Of a stretch of 64,000 nucleotides of DNA, positions 17,407 to 25,553 are shown piece by piece. The stretch spans positions 2,274,000-2,337,999 of the forward strand of contig CAVZVZ010000005.1 in assembly GCA_963778895.1 (NCBI GenBank), written 5' to 3'. The stretch comes from CAVZVZ01 sp963778895 (lineage in GTDB: Bacteria > Actinomycetota > Acidimicrobiia > Acidimicrobiales > Acidimicrobilacustridaceae). The position numbers were made by a program, and so were the translations under genes. The notes under the pieces were generated by a model. It was given only the letters and a program-made list of their open reading frames with translations, was not told the origin of the DNA and made no database searches. Every line of letters begins with the position of its first letter. Position 1 is the stretch's first letter.

Positions 17407-17718
17407 ATGGCGAAATTTGTGTTGATGTTTCACGGCGGAGAGACGCCGGAGGAACCATCCCCCGAGGTGATGGACCTCTGGATGGCCTGGTTCGGCGAGC
17501 TGGGCGATGCTGTGGTGGAGATGGGTGCGCCGTTCGGTCCATCGGCGACCATCGCGTCGGACGGAACCCCAAGCGAAGGGGCCGGGCCCGACCCTGCGAC
17601 CGGTTACACGGTCATCGAAGCCGCCAATCTCCACGATGCCGTGGTTAGGGCCAAGGGATGCCCGGGCCTGACCAGCGGCGGTTCCGTGAAGCTGTACCAG
17701 GCCATGGAGATGGGCTGA
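17407..17718 (+). CDS. YCII-related (DGPF-like) domain protein
   Basis: A 103-residue protein with a good ribosome site (ACGAGGAGACCGAG). MAKFVLMFHGGETPEEPSPE at the start and YTVIEAANLHDAVVRAKGCP near the end follow the YCII fold. These small ferredoxin-like proteins are often near ECF sigma factors, but none is adjacent here. Function unknown. It is divergent from the FAD oxidoreductase with a 209-bp intergenic region. Confidence 0.8.
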   Translation: MAKFVLMFHGGETPEEPSPEVMDLWMAWFGELGDAVVEMGAPFGPSATIASDGTPSEGAGPDPATGYTVIEAANLHDAVVRAKGCPGLTSGGSVKLYQAMEMG

Positions 17719-17778
17719 CTCTCCTTCGCGAGGAGGCGGCCTGGGCGTGCGCCATGCCAGGTACCGCCCATCGAAGGT

Positions 17779-17958
17779 TCACCGCGATTCGACGAGGTGC
17801 CGCCGCGCGGCCAGGTCCTTGCGGTTCGCGCGACGCATAGCGGATGCAATGAACGGGGCCAGAAGCTTCGAGAAACCGGCCGGCTGGCCGGCGTTGCGCA
17901 GCGCCATTGTCGTCCTTTGGCCATCGAGCGATGCCCAGGTGTAGGTCGTCTGAAATGG
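17779..17958 (-). pseudogene. C-terminal fragment of an SRPBCC-family protein
   Basis: The minus strand encodes YTWASLDGQRTTMALRNAG then GFSKLLAPFIASAMRRANRK and DLAARRHLVESR. This is the typical last helix region of actinobacterial SRPBCC (polyketide cyclase-like) proteins. The first two thirds are missing, and the frame is fused to the start of the IS transposase at 17959, so the junction records an insertion followed by deletion. Confidence 0.6.
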
Positions 17959-18039
17959 GTCCTTGGAACGATCGCTGCGGCTACGCAGCACCAACAGGTC
18001 GATCACGAGCCGGACGACGCGGTAGAGGCGGGCCATCAT
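17959..18039 (-). mobile_element. Transposase 5' remnant fused to SRPBCC fragment
   Basis: The minus strand reads MMARLYRVVRLVIDLLVLRS then RSDRSKD and joins the SRPBCC tail in frame at 17958. It matches the transposase start at 15128. Confidence 0.65.
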
Positions 18040-18089
18040 CCGATCTTCGCAGCGCTTAGATCACACCGATCATCACGGCGCGAAACCGC

Positions 18090-18127
18090 AGATCAATAGA
18101 CACGGACGAAATATTCTGCACCCACAG
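18090..18127 (-). repeat. IS-end copy 7
   Basis: CAGATCAATAGACACGGACG then AAATATTCTGCACCCACAGG, 51 bp upstream of the transposase-start remnant, equivalent to copies 3 and 6. Confidence 0.6.
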
Positions 18128-18234
18128 GGCCGCGTCGACGAGCAGCCGCGTGAACGTTGCATCCACCGGTACACCGTCACGTGATCAACCTCGATCCAGC
18201 GTTCGGCGAGCAGCTCTTCGAGCTCAGTGCGTCC

Positions 18235-18624
18235 CTAGCTTGGCGGTGCGAAGAACTCGAGCGCGATGTTGTCAGGATCGCGGAATGAAACGCCTGACCC
18301 GTAAGAAGCATCGACGATGCCACCGTTGGCGATACCGAGTTGGTTGAGTCGCGCCTCCCATTCCTCTAGCTCCGCCCGATTGACGCAGGCGAAAGCGACA
18401 TGGTCCAGGCCGACCCGACGCTCATCGAATGTGCCCGGCTGAGGGTCGGGGAACTGGTGCAGTCCCACAAGAGTCGAGCCGACCGCCCACACAACATGAC
18501 GAAATGGGCCAGTGTCCTCGTCAAGAACTGGTTTCGCAGTGAAGAGCTGCTCGTACCAGGGGACGCTGCGAGCCAAGTCGCTGACGGTGAGCGCGACGTG
18601 CGTGATCGTCGGGAACTCGGGCAT
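18235..18624 (-). CDS. VOC-family protein (glyoxalase-like)
   Basis: A complete 129-residue protein starting at ATG 18624 behind CAGGAGGCTGAT. MPEFPTITHVALTVSDLARS opens the first module with its metal-binding His; GLDHVAFACVNRAELEEW opens the second; SFRDPDNIALEFFAPP ends it. The His-His-Glu pattern needed for a divalent metal appears present, so it may be an active lyase or dioxygenase-like enzyme. The substrate is unknown. Codon use is that of an intact gene despite IS debris on its right-hand side. Confidence 0.85.
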   Translation of the reverse strand: MPEFPTITHVALTVSDLARSVPWYEQLFTAKPVLDEDTGPFRHVVWAVGSTLVGLHQFPDPQPGTFDERRVGLDHVAFACVNRAELEEWEARLNQLGIANGGIVDASYGSGVSFRDPDNIALEFFAPPS

Positions 18625-18926
18625 ATCAGCCTCCTGAAGGTGAGAGCGGACCAACGATAACAGGGCATCATCTGGTCCGTTCCGAGCTGCCGTTCGGCGC
18701 GCGCTGCGTTGGTCGACTCTCTGCCGAGGAAGGTTGGTTGGCAAAGCTTCGGCGTAGCCAAGCTTCGGCGAGGCGACGGGCGCCGCAGCGCAGGAGCGGC
18801 CACTCATCTCTGGATTCTCGTCTCCCGCTCCAGCCAGACAGCGCCGGCGAGGGTCACGTGGACCATCGATGTTCCACCACTGCGAACCGGTGAGGTTCGT
18901 GAGCGAATCAGTGCGAGGATGCAGCC

Positions 18927-19034
18927 ATGAACCATCAGCTCCGCATCGGGGAACAAGTTGATGTCCACACGAACTTCGAGGACTCATGGGTTGCTGGTTA
19001 CGAAATAGCCGAACTCACTACCAAGGGATGGTGA
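18927..19034 (+). CDS. 35-residue SH3/Tudor-like small ORF, possibly truncated
   Basis: ATG 18927 opens MNHQLRIGEQVDVHTNFEDS and continues WVAGYEIAELTTKGW before a stop. The GEQVDVHTNFEDSWVAGYEIAE pattern (split) resembles small five-stranded barrel domains of 60-70 residues. An alternative frame just after the stop (MVRRADERG) could be its continuation, so a frameshift is possible. Low support: no clear Shine-Dalgarno. Confidence 0.35.
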   Translation: MNHQLRIGEQVDVHTNFEDSWVAGYEIAELTTKGW

Positions 19035-19262
19035 GGCGAGCCGACGAGCGGGGGACGCCTCGTCGTCCAACGGCCGAGTCGCCAAGTCCATGCTGATCTA
19101 CCGAACACGGTTGCGCGACGGGTGGCGGATCCCGCTGCGCGGGTCGCGCCTCGGCGACGAGACCCGTGATCGTGGAGCAGCACGTCTACGCCGACACCGC
19201 CCCGACAGATCGGGTCCGGAGCGTGTGGCTGCTGTGCTCCGGCTACCAGGAGGAGCACCTCG

Positions 19263-20516
19263 ATGTCTGAGCCGATGATCACCTGGGGCGCCTGGGATAC
19301 GACCACCCAGAACGATCCGTATCCGCTGTTCGAGTCGACGCGGGCCGAATGCCCGGTCCGTCAGGTCCGGCTGGCCGATGGTCACGACGCCTGGCTCGTC
19401 CTCGGTTACGAGGCGGCGCACCAGGCCCTGAAAGACGCCCGGCTCTCGAAGGACATCGTGGCTGCGCTCGAGGAGGATCCCGAGGTCGTTGATCCCGGAC
19501 TTCCGGGGCCTGCGCTCGCACGCCACATGATGAACCTCGATCCCCCCGACCACGAACGCCTGCGCCGGCTCGTGTCGCGGGCCTTCGTGCCCTCCCGGAT
19601 CGCCGCGCTCGAACCGTCGATCGAACACATCGCAGACGAGTTGCTCGACGAGCTCGAAGTGTCAGGACCGGACTCGGTGGTGGACCTCGTCGCCGGGTTC
19701 GCCTACCCCTTACCGTTCCGGGTGATCTGCGAGCTCCTCGGTGTACCCGAGGAGGATCGCGCCCCTCTGCGCGAGGCGTTCCGCACGCTCTTCCAACCGT
19801 GGAGCGGGTCTCCGCCACCCGAGGCCGTCGCGGCGTCCGACCTGATCGTCGCGTCGCTCGAGCACCTCGTCGCGACCCACCGCGAGCAGTACCAGGACGA
19901 TCTCGTCGGTGTGCTCGTGACCGCCAGCGACGACGACGACCGCTTGACCGAGCAGGAGCTGCTCTCGAGCCTGTTCCAGCTGATCGTCGCGGGTCACGAC
20001 ACGACCACCAGCCTGATCGGCAACGGGGTTGTCGACCTCCTCGAGCATCCGGCCCAGTGGCGCCTCCTGTGCGAAGACCCCTCTCAGTTGCCGGCCGCGA
20101 TCGAGGAGTTGATCCGGTTCTCGGCGCCGGTGCCCCACGCCACCTTCCGCGTGACCACCGAGACCATGGAACTCGCCGGCGTGGAGATCCCCGCCCGCGA
20201 GCAGGTGCTGATCTGCCTCGGTGCGGCCAATCACGATCCGGAGTTCTTCGAGAACCCCGCAGTGTTCGACATCAGCCGTGAGTCGCGACCGCACCTCGGG
20301 TTCGGACACGGCATCCACTTCTGTCTGGGTGCACCACTGGCGCGACTCGAGGCACGCGTCGCCTTCGGCGCGCTGCTCGGCCGCTTCCCCGACCTTGGCC
20401 TCGCCGTCGACCGCCGCGAGCTGCGCTGGACCCACGGCGACGGACTCGTGCTCCGTGGCCTGGACGAGCTTCCCGTCCGCCTGGGCCCGCCCCGACGTCG
20501 GCCGGCATCCGTCTGA
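19263..20516 (+). CDS. Cytochrome P450 (actinobacterial CYP, class I)
   Basis: A 417-residue soluble P450 with ATG 19263 behind CAGGAGGAGCACCTCG. The I-helix oxygen-activation motif AGHDTT is at about 243-248, the ExxR motif EELIR at 281-285, and the heme loop FGHGIHFCLGAPLAR places the proximal thiolate at Cys354. The NLDPPDHERLRRLV segment is typical of CYP105/107-like enzymes. No ferredoxin or reductase gene is adjacent, so electrons must come from elsewhere. A DsrE protein follows 41 bp downstream on the same strand. The substrate is unknown. Confidence 0.93.
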   Translation: MSEPMITWGAWDTTTQNDPYPLFESTRAECPVRQVRLADGHDAWLVLGYEAAHQALKDARLSKDIVAALEEDPEVVDPGLPGPALARHMMNLDPPDHERLRRLVSRAFVPSRIAALEPSIEHIADELLDELEVSGPDSVVDLVAGFAYPLPFRVICELLGVPEEDRAPLREAFRTLFQPWSGSPPPEAVAASDLIVASLEHLVATHREQYQDDLVGVLVTASDDDDRLTEQELLSSLFQLIVAGHDTTTSLIGNGVVDLLEHPAQWRLLCEDPSQLPAAIEELIRFSAPVPHATFRVTTETMELAGVEIPAREQVLICLGAANHDPEFFENPAVFDISRESRPHLGFGHGIHFCLGAPLARLEARVAFGALLGRFPDLGLAVDRRELRWTHGDGLVLRGLDELPVRLGPPRRRPASV

Positions 20517-20557
20517 TTTCAATCGACCAACCCACCACCACAGAAGGCGCAGGAACC

Positions 20558-20941
20558 ATGAACGAATCCACCATGTCGCCCGACAGCAAAGTCCTCGTCT
20601 GCCTGAACCACGGCGCCGAAGACCCCGAGAGCGTCCTGATCGCCTACCTGGTCGGCGTCGAATCGCTCCGCGCGGGCAAGCAGTCTCTGATGTTCCTGAC
20701 CAAAGAGGCTGTGCGCGTCGCGACGCGTGGCTTCGCCGAGACGATCGACGTGCCCGGGTCGCCGTCGGTGGCGGCACTCCACGAGGAGTACGTAGCGAGC
20801 GGCGGCCGGTTGTTCGCGTGCCCCGTCAGCGTGAAGACCCGCAACATGCAGGACGCGGAGTGGGTCCCGAACAGCGAGGTCGCCGGCATGCCGTCGGTCC
20901 TCGAATACACCACAGGCGGGGCGCTGGCCTTCAACTACTGA
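20558..20941 (+). CDS. DsrE-family small sulfur-relay-like protein
   Basis: A 127-residue protein starting behind AGGAACC. SKVLVCLNHGAEDPESVLIA at the start and the Cys in GGRLFACPVS (about residue 88, the position of the sulfur-carrying Cys in active DsrE/TusD proteins) place it in the DsrE/F fold. It probably shares a transcript with the P450 upstream. A hairpin terminator lies 13 nt after the stop. The role (sulfur transfer or a non-catalytic cyclase-like fold) is open. Confidence 0.75.
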   Translation: MNESTMSPDSKVLVCLNHGAEDPESVLIAYLVGVESLRAGKQSLMFLTKEAVRVATRGFAETIDVPGSPSVAALHEEYVASGGRLFACPVSVKTRNMQDAEWVPNSEVAGMPSVLEYTTGGALAFNY

Positions 20942-20953
20942 CCGTCGGAACCG

Positions 20954-20973
20954 GCCGGCCTCTCGAGGCCGGC
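20954..20973 (+). terminator. Hairpin terminator of the P450-DsrE unit
   Basis: GCCGGCCT-CTCG-AGGCCGGC is a perfect 8-bp stem with a 4-nt loop, 13 nt downstream of the DsrE stop. No T-tract follows. The DNA from 20974 to 21324 contains no gene I can support. Confidence 0.65.
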
Positions 20974-21324
20974 TCCAAGGCCGCCTATTGGTGCCTGAAC
21001 GGGTTCGGCAGCGAGGTCATGCCGGTCGGCGTTCGTGGCGGCGCGTGTGGTGGGGACGCGTTGGCCGAGTGACCAGTGAGGTGCTGTAGGTGTTCGCGGC
21101 TCCGGATCAGGGTGGGGTTACATCGGGAAGCTGGTGCCGTGGGTGGGCGCCCTTTTGCCAGCGTTAGAGCTGGGTAGCGCGGGGCGCACGTCGGTCGAGG
21201 CCGCGGCGCGAGCACATCGATCCCCTCGCCGACCCCACCGAAAGCCCCGCGGCGCAGCACTTTGGCTAGGATTCCGGCGGTGCTGGAGACCGACCCGCGG
21301 GTGTGATCAAAAGGGGGGGCCGCG

Positions 21325-22527
21325 ATGCGTTCCACACGTCAACGTGTCTGTGCGACGGTTGCGTTCGCAGCAATCGTCGGAGCGGTGCTGGTCGTTGGAG
21401 GCACGACGCCGAGCGGCGCGGCTCCAGCGGTCCACCAGATCAGCGTTGACCACACGGGGCCGGCCGGCCACAACTTTGAGTACAAGGACTTCTTCCCGCG
21501 CGCCGCGGCGAAAGTAGCCCAAGGTGATGTCGTCGACTTCGGTTGGCCTCAGACAAAGGACGGCTTCCACACAGCCACGCTGCTGAAGAGCGGCGAAACG
21601 CCAGCCCAAGCGTGGAGCACGGTGTACCCGCTCGCTGTTCCCGATGCCGACGATGGTGCGAGCCAGCAGCAGTTGAACCCCGCCATCGGCGCTCCGACCA
21701 ACCCACCCACGATCGCCGGTGGTTGTGGCTCTGATGCAGGGAGCGCATGCGCATTCGACGGCTCGAGTGATCTCAACTCTGGCGCCAACCGCAACGACGG
21801 TACGTCACACTTCTTCGCGCAGGTCAACTCCAGCCCGGGGACAACGGTGAGCTTCGTCTGCCTGCTCCATCCGGGTATGCAGGGATCGTTGCAGGTCGTG
21901 GCCAGCGGCAGCACCACGCCTGCTCAAGAACAAGCTGCGGCCGACACCCAGTACACCGCCGACACCGCGGAGGCGAACGCGGCGTTCAACGCCGCCAACA
22001 CACCGACCTCCACCAGCAACGCCGACGGCACGAAGACCTGGACGATGTCTGCGGGAACCGAGACCGCCCACACCGCAGTACTCGAGTTCCTGCCGAGCAA
22101 CCTGGTAGTCGGGCCGAAAGACAAGGTCATCTGGAACATGACCAACGCGATGGCCGAGATTCACACGGTCACATTCCCCAAGGGGACCGACGCCTTCGAA
22201 CCGATACCGCAGCTCTGCGAGGCCGACCCCACAGACACCGAGTTTGTTGGGGCACCTGGCCCGCCGTGCGGTGACCCGACCAAGTTCGAAGTGCACCTCG
22301 ACCCCGCGCCTGGCGGCGGCACCACAATCGATAGCACCACGACCGAGGCGAGCTCGGGGATCATGGGGCCGGCAGCTCTGCCGTTCCCGACAAGTACCTC
22401 CTTTGACTTCCCGAATACCGGCACGTTCAGCTACTTCTGCCACATCCATGACACCGGCATGGTTGGCGCAATCGAGGTCCAGGCCGCGTCCACTACTGCA
22501 TCGACGACCCCCAAGTTCACAGGCTGA
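21325..22527 (+). CDS. Secreted protein with two type-1-copper cupredoxin domains
   Basis: A 400-residue exported protein; ATG follows AGGGGGGGCCGCG. The Sec signal peptide spans about residues 1-32 (AFAAIVGAVLVVGG, cut near SGAA-PAV). Domain 1 has the blue-copper ligand set His82 (DGFHTATL), Cys179, His182 and Met185 (FVCLLHPGMQG). Domain 2 repeats it with His280 (AEIHTVTF), Cys372, His375 and Met379 (FCHIHDTGMVG). Long Thr/Ala-rich linkers separate the domains. It probably shuttles electrons or stores copper outside the membrane. No oxidase or reductase is adjacent; a membrane cytochrome c lies 29 kb away. Confidence 0.85.
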   Translation: MRSTRQRVCATVAFAAIVGAVLVVGGTTPSGAAPAVHQISVDHTGPAGHNFEYKDFFPRAAAKVAQGDVVDFGWPQTKDGFHTATLLKSGETPAQAWSTVYPLAVPDADDGASQQQLNPAIGAPTNPPTIAGGCGSDAGSACAFDGSSDLNSGANRNDGTSHFFAQVNSSPGTTVSFVCLLHPGMQGSLQVVASGSTTPAQEQAAADTQYTADTAEANAAFNAANTPTSTSNADGTKTWTMSAGTETAHTAVLEFLPSNLVVGPKDKVIWNMTNAMAEIHTVTFPKGTDAFEPIPQLCEADPTDTEFVGAPGPPCGDPTKFEVHLDPAPGGGTTIDSTTTEASSGIMGPAALPFPTSTSFDFPNTGTFSYFCHIHDTGMVGAIEVQAASTTASTTPKFTG

Positions 22528-22666
22528 CCGACGGCGGCGCTGTTGCGTTGAGTCGGATCGGACAGTCCCGGCGGAAGCGGTCGGCGAACGCCTGGGTCTC
22601 GGGCCGTGCGTTGTTGCCGGCGGCTTCGTCGGCGGCGGAGACGTTCGGATCGATGACGCCGAACTC

Positions 22667-22696
22667 GGCACGCGGACAAGTATTCGGCACCCACAC
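22667..22696 (-). repeat. IS-end copy 8
   Basis: GGCACGCGGACAAGTATTCG then GCACCCACAC, a solo end with no transposase remnant. Confidence 0.5.
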
Positions 22697-22720
22697 TCTC
22701 AACCCGCAAACGGTCCGGAC

Positions 22721-23953
22721 CTATTGAGTCCGGGCGCGGTCAAATGAGCGGTCGAGGAAACTCGTGACCTGCTTGGACCAGAGGTAGCCGACGTGGTTGC
22801 CGCCGTACCAGCAGATCTCGGGCTCCTCCCAGTGACGCCATAGCGCGTGGGCTTGCGGGGGTGGGGCCATGCGATCGCCTAGTCCGGCGAAGATGAACCG
22901 ACGGTCGCGAGGCACGCGCGGCGCCAGCGCGAGTGGCGAGACCACCCGGTGCACGATCTCGGCGTTGCCGTCGAGGATCTCGTGCTCGACGGCCCGCAGC
23001 CGGATGTGCAACGGGCTTTGGTGGCGGAACATGTCGGGGAAGTCGACCACCGGGACCCCGGCTACCGCGCAGTCGATGCCATCCTCCAACCCAGCCAGCA
23101 ACGCGGTGACGTACGCGCCGAGCGACACGCCGTAGACGGCGACAGTCGGCGCGTGCTGGGCACGCACCCAGCTCAGCACCCGGCGGATGTCCCACACGGC
23201 TTGGCTGAGCCCGTGCAGCGTGTTGATCAGATCGAACGACAGGAACTGCTCGCCGCTGAGACGATTGATCTTGCGTGGGCCGTGCAGGGGGAGCACCGGC
23301 ATGGCGACGTTGAGTCCGAGGTCGCGGTGCAGGTGCAGGGCGTGCAGCCCGACGAGGTCCATGAACGGGTACCCGCAGCCGAAGCCGTGAATGGCGACCA
23401 CCCACGGTCGGGGCTCCCCGGGGTGGCGAAGCACGGCCGCCACCGCGGTGCGGTTCGCCTCGTAGCTTGCCCACCGATCGGCCCCCGGTTCGTCCGGTCG
23501 TGGCGCCCACCCGCTCGCGAACAGCAAGCGCTCGTATCGCTGCCCGAGGGCCCACCCCCGGTCGACGGCCGGAGTCTCGAGGTCAGGCGGGCGGCGATGG
23601 TAGGTGGACGGGTCGTCGAGCCAGCCATGCGACTCGAACAGCAACCGGGCGTCCGTCAGCTCGGCCGCCACCCGCTCGTAGTCGGCGCGGCGGGGGAAGC
23701 GGTTCGGGCCCATGGCCACCGCGAGGATCGTCTCGTCGATCGCCACCTGCGCGGCCAACGCGGGTGAGAGAGCTGGCACCGGTAGACCGGCCACGTCGTC
23801 GCGGTTGCGGCGCACCAGGGTGGCGCCCATGAATCGCATCGTGCGGGGGATGGCGCCCAGCGCACGGGTGGGGGTGTAGTTGGCGAGCGATCGTTCGAGT
23901 CCGCGATACGAGCGTTGCGTGTGTCCGATCACGGCGGAGGGCGCGGCCCGCAT
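22721..23953 (-). CDS. Alpha/beta hydrolase linked to WS/DGAT
   Basis: A 410-residue serine hydrolase. WVVAIHGFGCGYPFMDLVGL supplies the oxyanion strand; YGVSLGAYVTALL has the GxSxG nucleophile; FIFAGLGDRMAPP and GGNHVGYLW supply the acid and His. Features such as LNVAMPVLPLHGPR and QAVWDIRRVLSW resemble ABHD18-type hydrolases. The start ATG at 23951-23953 is 36 bp downstream of the WS/DGAT stop; a TTG overlapping that stop is an alternative. Co-transcription with the acyltransferase suggests acyl-ester handling (lipase/esterase), but the substrate is inferred from context. Confidence 0.8.
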   Translation of the reverse strand: MRAAPSAVIGHTQRSYRGLERSLANYTPTRALGAIPRTMRFMGATLVRRNRDDVAGLPVPALSPALAAQVAIDETILAVAMGPNRFPRRADYERVAAELTDARLLFESHGWLDDPSTYHRRPPDLETPAVDRGWALGQRYERLLFASGWAPRPDEPGADRWASYEANRTAVAAVLRHPGEPRPWVVAIHGFGCGYPFMDLVGLHALHLHRDLGLNVAMPVLPLHGPRKINRLSGEQFLSFDLINTLHGLSQAVWDIRRVLSWVRAQHAPTVAVYGVSLGAYVTALLAGLEDGIDCAVAGVPVVDFPDMFRHQSPLHIRLRAVEHEILDGNAEIVHRVVSPLALAPRVPRDRRFIFAGLGDRMAPPPQAHALWRHWEEPEICWYGGNHVGYLWSKQVTSFLDRSFDRARTQ

Positions 23954-23991
23954 CACGTCGAGCGGGCTGGAGCCCGATTCACCTCCGGTGC

Positions 23992-25455
23992 TCAATGTCG
24001 GGCCGATCGGAACACCTCCCCGCGCGGTGCCGGAAGCGGCACTCGTGCGACGTCCGCGGGGTGCGCTCGCGCCAGGTCGAGCAGCGCGGCGACGCCAATC
24101 ACGAAGCCGTCCGCGATGGCCCGTACGTCGTCGACCAGGTCGGGGCAGGCGATGACGCCGACGTCGAGCACACCGGTCTGGCTCAGCACCGTGAGGTTGA
24201 GCCCGGCACTGCCCAGGAGCGGCCCCATGGGGTAGGTGGCGAGCACGCGTGCTCCGGCCAGATACAGGGGGATGGGCGGCCCGGGGACGTTCGACACGAT
24301 GGCGTTGAAGAGCGCGGGGTGGAACCGGCTCAGCCCGAGGTCGGAGTACATGCGTGCGCCGGCCGTGAGCAGCGCCGCTGGCGCGAGGCCGGTCCAGTCC
24401 TCGAGCAGGTCGGGTCCGAGCGCCTCTTGCACCGTCTTGGCTCCGAGGGCGTCGGCGCGGATCGACCGCAAGGCTTCGAGAGGGTCGTCGAGCTGTACGG
24501 GCAGCGACACCATCATGTTCGTCGTCCGGTTCCCGAGCGCCGACTCGTCGTCCCGCCGTTCGAGCGCGACTGGCACGGCCGCCACGAGTGGCCGCGACGG
24601 GCGGATGTCGCGGTCGAGCAGGTACCGGCGCAGTGAGGCAGTGGCGGCGGCCAGCACGACGTCGTTGATCGTGGTGCCGAAGGTCCGACGCACCTCCTTG
24701 AGGTCGTTGAGGGGCACATGTGCGAACGCCACCGAGCGCCTCGGCGTCAGGGGTCCGTTGAACGGCGTGGCCGGCGCGGACTGCATCAGTGTCCCGCCTC
24801 GGCCTGCCATCGCGCCCGCCGACCGGATGACGCTCGTCGTGGTGCGCGCCACGACGCCAGGCAGACGCGCCAGGCGGGCGAGCGCGGCGGGAATGGCCTC
24901 GGCGACCAGCCGGGCGGAGTGGGGGACTTCGTCTCCCTCCCACGGGGTTGGCTCGCCGACGCCGTCGGCGGGAGTGTCCGGGTCGAGGTCGAACAGCGAC
25001 GCCATCAGGTTCCCGCCCGCGGCACCGTCCATGATCGCGTGATGGACCTTGCTCACGAGGGCCACCGTGCCGTCCGCAAAACCGTCCACCAGCCACGTCT
25101 CCCAAAGCGGGCGATCCCGGTAGAGGGGGACGCTGGCCACCTCGCCAACGAAGGACTCGAGGTCGGCCTCGGTCGCGTCGGGTCCCAGCGTGCGGTGATG
25201 CAAGTGACGCGCCAAGTCGAACTCCGGGTCCTCGATCCAGCGGGGATGATCGAGGCCGCCAAAGACGAAGACGGCCCGCCGCCGGAACGGCGGGATCAGA
25301 TGGAGTCGGGATCGGAACAACGCCTGGAGGCTTTCAGGGGTCAACCCGCCTGAGGTCCCCGCTTGGTCGAGGACCAGCACCCCGACCACGTGCAGGTGCA
25401 TGGCCGGCGTCTCGACCTCGAGAAACGCGGCGTCGGTCCCGGTCACCCGTTCCAT
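23992..25455 (-). CDS. Wax ester synthase/diacylglycerol O-acyltransferase (WS/DGAT)
   Basis: A 487-residue acyltransferase that joins acyl-CoA to diacylglycerol or a long-chain alcohol. The catalytic motif HHAIMDG is at residues 138-144. The C-terminal domain has the SNVPGPPIPLYLAGARV motif used in dimer/acceptor-site architecture. ERVTGTDAAFLEVETPAMHL at the start is the family signature (PLSPxD-like region replaced by GTDAAFL). Length is normal. Divergent from a second WS/DGAT across 98 bp. Substrate preference (TAG or wax ester) is not deducible. Confidence 0.93.
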   Translation of the reverse strand: MERVTGTDAAFLEVETPAMHLHVVGVLVLDQAGTSGGLTPESLQALFRSRLHLIPPFRRRAVFVFGGLDHPRWIEDPEFDLARHLHHRTLGPDATEADLESFVGEVASVPLYRDRPLWETWLVDGFADGTVALVSKVHHAIMDGAAGGNLMASLFDLDPDTPADGVGEPTPWEGDEVPHSARLVAEAIPAALARLARLPGVVARTTTSVIRSAGAMAGRGGTLMQSAPATPFNGPLTPRRSVAFAHVPLNDLKEVRRTFGTTINDVVLAAATASLRRYLLDRDIRPSRPLVAAVPVALERRDDESALGNRTTNMMVSLPVQLDDPLEALRSIRADALGAKTVQEALGPDLLEDWTGLAPAALLTAGARMYSDLGLSRFHPALFNAIVSNVPGPPIPLYLAGARVLATYPMGPLLGSAGLNLTVLSQTGVLDVGVIACPDLVDDVRAIADGFVIGVAALLDLARAHPADVARVPLPAPRGEVFRSARH

Positions 25456-25553
25456 CGCGTCACCCTGAGAGTGGACAACCCCGCCGCCGGCCGAGGGTCG
25501 AGCGGCGTGTCTGTGGGCGATACTCCGTTGGCGGCCAACGCGCGGACGAAGGA

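Noticed and set aside
19167..19269. 34-codon ORF upstream of the P450
   Set aside because: It looks protein-like near SVWLLCSGYQEEHL but overlaps the P450 start, lacks a ribosome site and has no recognisable family.
23992..25105. N-terminal extension of the alpha/beta hydrolase to a 794-residue frame
   Set aside because: The extension is Arg/Gly-rich out-of-frame shadow of the WS/DGAT gene; homologous hydrolase sequence starts near 23953.
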